The notes under the pieces are model-generated. The model was not told the origin of the DNA. It did not search any database and worked only from the letters and a program-made list of their open reading frames with translations. From the NCBI GenBank assembly GCA_051294375.1, contig CM119268.1, positions 17,007,947-17,071,946 of the forward strand: a stretch of DNA of 64,000 nucleotides, given 5' to 3'. This document shows, piece by piece, positions 59,851 through 64,000 of the stretch. Position 1 is the first letter of the stretch. Each line of letters opens with the position of its first letter. Origin of the DNA: Paraspadella gotoi. Taxonomy: Eukaryota > Chaetognatha. Made by a program: the position numbers and the translations under genes.

Positions 59851-60340
59851 GTTTTCTTGCTATGCTTTCGTTTTCTTAGTTGGGCTTGTTCTTTCTTGCT
59901 TCTTTCTGGTCTTTCTCGTTCTTGTTGTCTTATTTTCTTTTCGTTTCCTTGTCTGGTACCTCTTTCACTTTTCTTGTTGCCGATTCTGGTATGATGGTGC
60001 GCTTTAGCACTTTCTTTCTCTTCTCTTTCTTTGTTTTTTCGTTTTTTTATTTGTGTCTTTAATATTTATTTTCTAATAGTATTTTTACCAGTTTTTGGGG
60101 CTTTTCTCTCTTTCTGTATGTTCTCTGGCTTTTTGCTTTCTTTTCTCCTGCTGGCGTAGGGGTTATATTTTTGCAAAAAATTCCAGATAAGAAAAATTTT
60201 TAATCTTGCTAAAGGTTGGATATGACTCTCTGTCTCTCACTCTCAGGAAAAATCTTCAAAACGTGTGTCTCTCACCGACTGAATCTCGGCTCACGAAAAG
60301 AGACCGTGGAATATGCGATCCTTAATCTGGGTCACCCCAG

Positions 60341-60757
60341 GACATGATGAAATGATGAAATGAAGAAAGAACAAAATGATGAAATGATGAAATGATGAAA
60401 TGATGAAATGAAGAAAGAACAAAATGATGAAATGAAGAAATAACAAAATGATGAAATGATGAAATGAAGAAAGAACAAAATGATGAAATGATAAAATGAA
60501 GAAAGAACAAAATGATGAAATGAAGAAAGAACAAAATAATGAAATGATGAAAGGAAAGAAAAAAATGATGAAATGATGAAATAAAGAAAGCACAAAATGA
60601 TGAAATGATGAAATAAAGAAAAACAAAATGATGAAATGATGAAAGGAAGAAAGAAAAAAAATGATGAAATGATGAAATGAAGAAAGAACAAAATGATGAA
60701 ATTATGAAATGAAGAAAAACAAAATGATAAAATTATGAAATGAAGAAAGAACAAAGA
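60341..60757 (+). repeat. GATGAAAT minisatellite with higher-order units
   Basis: About 415 bp of ATGATGAAATGA and AGAAAGAACAAA blocks in a higher-order unit of roughly 30 bp. Minus-strand SFHHFIIL frames are translations of it. Confidence 0.93.
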
Positions 60758-61209
60758 GATGTAAGAGAAAAAAATGTACAAGTAAAATAAAGTTTCGCTT
60801 ACAAAATATCATTTTTAGAATGCGACCACGTATTCAAAAATGACAACCAACAAAATCGTTAACGTAAGGGGTAAAAATTTTAAGAGCGGCCATTGAAATA
60901 AAAAAAAATAAAACTTTTTAATTTTTTGAATTTTACACAGAAGAACAACTATCGCCTTGTCAATCAGTCAGACAGAGTAGCCTTATGATACCAACCATCA
61001 CACACAATGAAGCGATCGTGACCCAAGAACTACTGCGCTCATAGGCTCCGAGGCGTTATCACGGTTATAGCCATTTTTTTCGTAGTAATATTAAAGGATG
61101 ATAGCGATCGAGAGAGAGAGTTAACGTTCGCTCGGGCGTCAAAGTTTTATCGGCGATGAAAGAGAGATAGCGTCGTCGTCCATCGTTGCGGCTGCTGGTG
61201 GATATAATT

Positions 61210-61489
61210 TATCGGGTGATTCCGCTGTTAAAACCTTTATATCGGGTGACGCAAAAGAGTGACAGCTTAAATTTTAGTTTTATTAATAAACGTAATTGGC
61301 ATTCCAGAGTGAAACAGAGAAAAGGATTACGGAAGAAGATCTAATAGAAGACAATATAGAGATGTCACGTGAGAATCATTGGATGAAAGAGACCAACTAA
61401 TGTAGAGCTTGATATCGGGTGATTCGGTCCTCTTTACGCCGTCATTATCGGGTGATCAGGGCCACCGATGGGAGCGTCGTATCGGGTGA
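61210..61489 (+). promoter_or_regulatory. Five TATCGGGTGA motifs
   Basis: Identical decamers at 61210, 61240, 61413, 61446 and 61480, in the same orientation, in otherwise non-repetitive DNA. Spacings of 30, 33 and 34 bp are close to three helical turns; one interval is 173 bp. A relaxed copy (TATCGGCGATGA) is at 61148. I do not recognise the factor. Confidence 0.45.
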
Positions 61490-62076
61490 TTTTCTCCCGG
61501 CTTCAGTCTTTCTCCCCGGGAAATAATTGGGAAACCCATCGAAAAGGCATTTCATCGTTTGGGTCTTCGGATGGAGTGGGAGGTTGTTTATGGGAAAAGT
61601 GGGTTTCGAATGGCGGGGCGGCTGCGGCGGACGGCGGGCTGCGGGCTTCGGCGGCGGCGGCGGGCTGCGGATACGAAAGAACTCGAGCGTGCGCTTGTTA
61701 GAGCCGGAAGGCAGCTGCGACCGAAAAGCCAGGACGCAGATTTTTAAAGGATTCACTCTATATTCGCCGATGATTTACCCGTTATATTGCTCCCTCCCTC
61801 CCTCCCTTCCTCTCTATCCTCCTCTTACTCTTCCCTATTGCACCACTTTTATTACTCCGTCTATACGTTTTCATTTCAAATTAAAATTTCAAACTCTGCC
61901 TCATTCTTTCATATTTAACCTCATTTTTTTTTCTCCATAAGGATATTTTCCACTTAATGCATATTTTGAGAGTTTGCTTTCCTTTTCTTCCTTTCCACCA
62001 CCGCGGCCGGCGCCCCCATAAGTACGACAGGCCCCGATCCTTTGCTTCCGAATCGATAGTTCTTTATTTGAATTTT

Positions 62077-62102
62077 TATATATGAAATTGGTACAACCAA
62101 TA
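62077..62102 (-). repeat. Short copy of the 17-kb duplication end
   Basis: On the minus strand TATATTGGTTGTACCAATTTCATA matches the 3' end of the duplicated unit at 17430-17453; the rest does not match. Confidence 0.5.
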
Positions 62103-62307
62103 TATAATATTTATATTATAGATCTGATGATAAAAGTTTTGAATTAGTTTTTTCTTAATTAAAAATTACATTTATTTATTTATGATTATCGACGATGGGC
62201 CCTCTTGGAGGGATATATTTTTTTCAGTCAGTGCAGTTTTCTCTTGCGACTTCAGAATTAATAGTATTTGAAAAGAACGGTAATCAGTTTTTTCACAATT
62301 TTTCACG

Positions 62308-62433
62308 AGAGAGAGAGAGAGAGAGAGANNNNNNNNNNNNNNNNNNNNNNNNNNNNNNNNNNNNNNNNNNNNNNNNNNNNNNNNNNNNNNNNNNNNNNNN
62401 NNNNNNNNNNNNNNNNNNNNNNNNNNNNNNNNN

Positions 62434-62463
<30 letters not shown>
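62308..62463 (+). repeat. (GA)n microsatellite spanning a gap
   Basis: GA on both sides of the gap 62329-62433, so the gap is probably GA too. Confidence 0.9.
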
Positions 62464-62465
<2 letters not shown>

Positions 62466-63001
62466 AGCCGAGCCAGCCCCGGTCGCGAGACGGAATAAAA
62501 AAGAAGAGATCTGAAAAGAAAAACCTGGATGATTAGGCGAAGGGGCGACGGAGGCCGGTCGCTGGTCTAATGACTCGCGCTGGCCTGACGAGGAATAATC
62601 TCGTGATTAATGAAGAGAACGATTATTAAAGAGCAATCAGTGAGATGCGAAGGGGAAAGGACGGAAGGAGGAGGAGGAGGAGGAAGTGTCGAGGGAGTGA
62701 GAGGAGGAAGAGCAGGTATAAGAAGAAGATGAATAAAAAAAGAAATGAAAGAAAATATAAATCTTTTACGCCTTTCCTTTTTTTTTTATTTCTGCAACGG
62801 GCTGTTTTTTAGCCAGGTTTTTCCAACGACTGGATGACACATGTTTCAAAAATAATATTAATGGGTCAATATTTAGTTTTTGAATGTTTCTATTAACTTT
62901 TTAGATGTATGACTAGATACTTGATAGTTACTGTTGACAAAGATACTAAATCGAAAACTTTGATATTGTCCACCACTTTATAAATGTTAAATCTTTTGCG
63001 T

Positions 63002-63009
63002 TCTCTCTC

Positions 63010-63040
<31 letters not shown>
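63002..63040 (+). repeat. (CT)n microsatellite at gap edge
   Basis: CT run ending at the gap 63041-63434. Confidence 0.95.
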
Positions 63041-63434
63041 NNNNNNNNNNNNNNNNNNNNNNNNNNNNNNNNNNNNNNNNNNNNNNNNNNNNNNNNNNNN
63101 NNNNNNNNNNNNNNNNNNNNNNNNNNNNNNNNNNNNNNNNNNNNNNNNNNNNNNNNNNNNNNNNNNNNNNNNNNNNNNNNNNNNNNNNNNNNNNNNNNNN
63201 NNNNNNNNNNNNNNNNNNNNNNNNNNNNNNNNNNNNNNNNNNNNNNNNNNNNNNNNNNNNNNNNNNNNNNNNNNNNNNNNNNNNNNNNNNNNNNNNNNNN
63301 NNNNNNNNNNNNNNNNNNNNNNNNNNNNNNNNNNNNNNNNNNNNNNNNNNNNNNNNNNNNNNNNNNNNNNNNNNNNNNNNNNNNNNNNNNNNNNNNNNNN
63401 NNNNNNNNNNNNNNNNNNNNNNNNNNNNNNNNNN

Positions 63435-63693
63435 GAGGGAAAATAAGATAAAGAGAGCAAGAAAAAGTCACAGCCACTGCAGATACCTGCCTCTTCAATA
63501 CAAGGGGGTCAGGCTCCTTATACGCAAAAGCTGCAAAAGCACGCTGGATGCTACTGCTACTGCTACTGCTCCTGCAGCTACCCCTGCGACTGAGTCCAGT
63601 ACAGGCAGTAGTTCAACGGCAGCAGCGGCTGCTGCTTTCGCTCATCGACGTGAGCAACAGGTAGCATCGAGCGCAAGATCGCGCCGTCGTGAG

Positions 63694-63727
<34 letters not shown>

Positions 63728-63801
63728 TAATTCCGCCCGACATGAATTTAACCTCGCACGAGCTATGCACCGATAGTCGGAAGTTCCCTTTAAGTCTTTA
63801 A
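63435..63801 (+). other. Open frame entering from gap, Ala- then Arg-rich
   Basis: Open from the gap to a stop at about 63801 (about 120 codons): SHCRYLPLQYKGVRLLIRK-like start region, then an Ala/Thr/Ser-rich part, an Arg run encoded by (GAC)n at 63697-63726, and LIPPDMNLTSHELCTDSRKF. In another frame ATG at 63548 gives MLLLLLLLQLPLRLSPVQA, a signal-peptide-like start, from the CTG repeat. Neither has supporting splice sites apart from a GTGAGC at 63649. Confidence 0.2.
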
Positions 63802-64000
63802 GTACTAGTTCATTATCCGATGAACGGAAACTTTTAATTTTACCTAATTTCTCCAACAGCGAGGGAGCGAATATTGGGTTCATATTTCATAGAGATAGTT
63901 AGCTCTTACTCAATCTTTGTAATTTTGGTATTGAATCTCTTTTCATAATGAAGTTCATTCGTCTTTGTTTTTTCTTACCTGCTAAGGTTTTCCACGGAAA

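Larger units (their letters stand above)
22167..63434. other. Assembly gaps (list)
   Basis: Runs of N at 22167-22354, 24307-24523, 25376-25839, 26479-26786, 34661-34670, 35663-35939, 46795-46819, 46989-47168, 47640-47869, 48063-48346, 49893-49997, 50380-50850, 52049-52710, 54291-54303, 54938-55142, 55746-55963, 56202-56359, 56458-56934, 58674-58841, 59489-59513, 62329-62433 and 63041-63434. Many touch GA or CT runs. Together they hide over 5 kb in which missing exons could lie. Confidence 0.97.

Noticed and set aside
60291-60781. Minus-strand frames of Phe/His/Ile repeats
   Set aside because: They are the GATGAAAT minisatellite translated in three frames.

Overview
The window is nuclear DNA of a bilaterian invertebrate. 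The evidence is spliced protein-coding genes with GT-AG introns, an AATAAA polyadenylation signal, a eukaryotic initiator tRNA-Met and very dense (GA)n/(CT)n, (GAAA)n and (GTC)n microsatellites. Nothing fixes the phylum. Gene density is low: two protein genes are recognised with confidence, plus half of one tRNA gene, and most long open frames are translated simple repeats.

Layout. 1-8137 is a tandem array on the minus strand built from three kinds of segment (X, a, Y). The copies differ mostly by one-base insertions and deletions, as in uncorrected long-read sequence, so its reading frames are broken. 8138-9700 is AT-rich flank. 9707-11220 is a complete six-exon intracellular globin gene on the plus strand with TATA box and poly(A) signal. 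11908-12114 is a small inverted-repeat element filled with degenerate CCCTAA-like DNA; a second, longer copy lies at 46262-46695 in the opposite orientation. 12.1-18 kb holds microsatellites, a GACA-type dispersed element and a 260-bp tandem duplication. 18043-21673 carries three exons of a minus-strand NOL4-family gene; its first and last exons were not found. Two related short signal-peptide-like frames lie on the plus strand inside its introns. 21.7-64 kb is gene-poor: non-repetitive islands alternate with GA and CT arrays, broken by many gaps. It contains 5' half of a tRNA-iMet gene (46820-46857), an acidic repeat frame (48347-48836), candidate transcription-factor site clusters, an inverted duplication around a 25-N gap (59.17-59.85 kb) and a cluster of five TATCGGGTGA motifs (61210-61489).

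Relations. No operon-like logic applies. The globin gene lies downstream of the visible Nol4 exons in the opposite orientation; it is either nested in a large Nol4 intron or is simply the next gene. The islands between 22 and 64 kb lie upstream of the visible Nol4 exons, so they could be its 5' introns and regulatory DNA; this is inference from position only. Runs of exactly 25 N (2039, 46795, 59489) mark placeholder gaps, and two of the three sit inside duplications that look like gap-filling artefacts.
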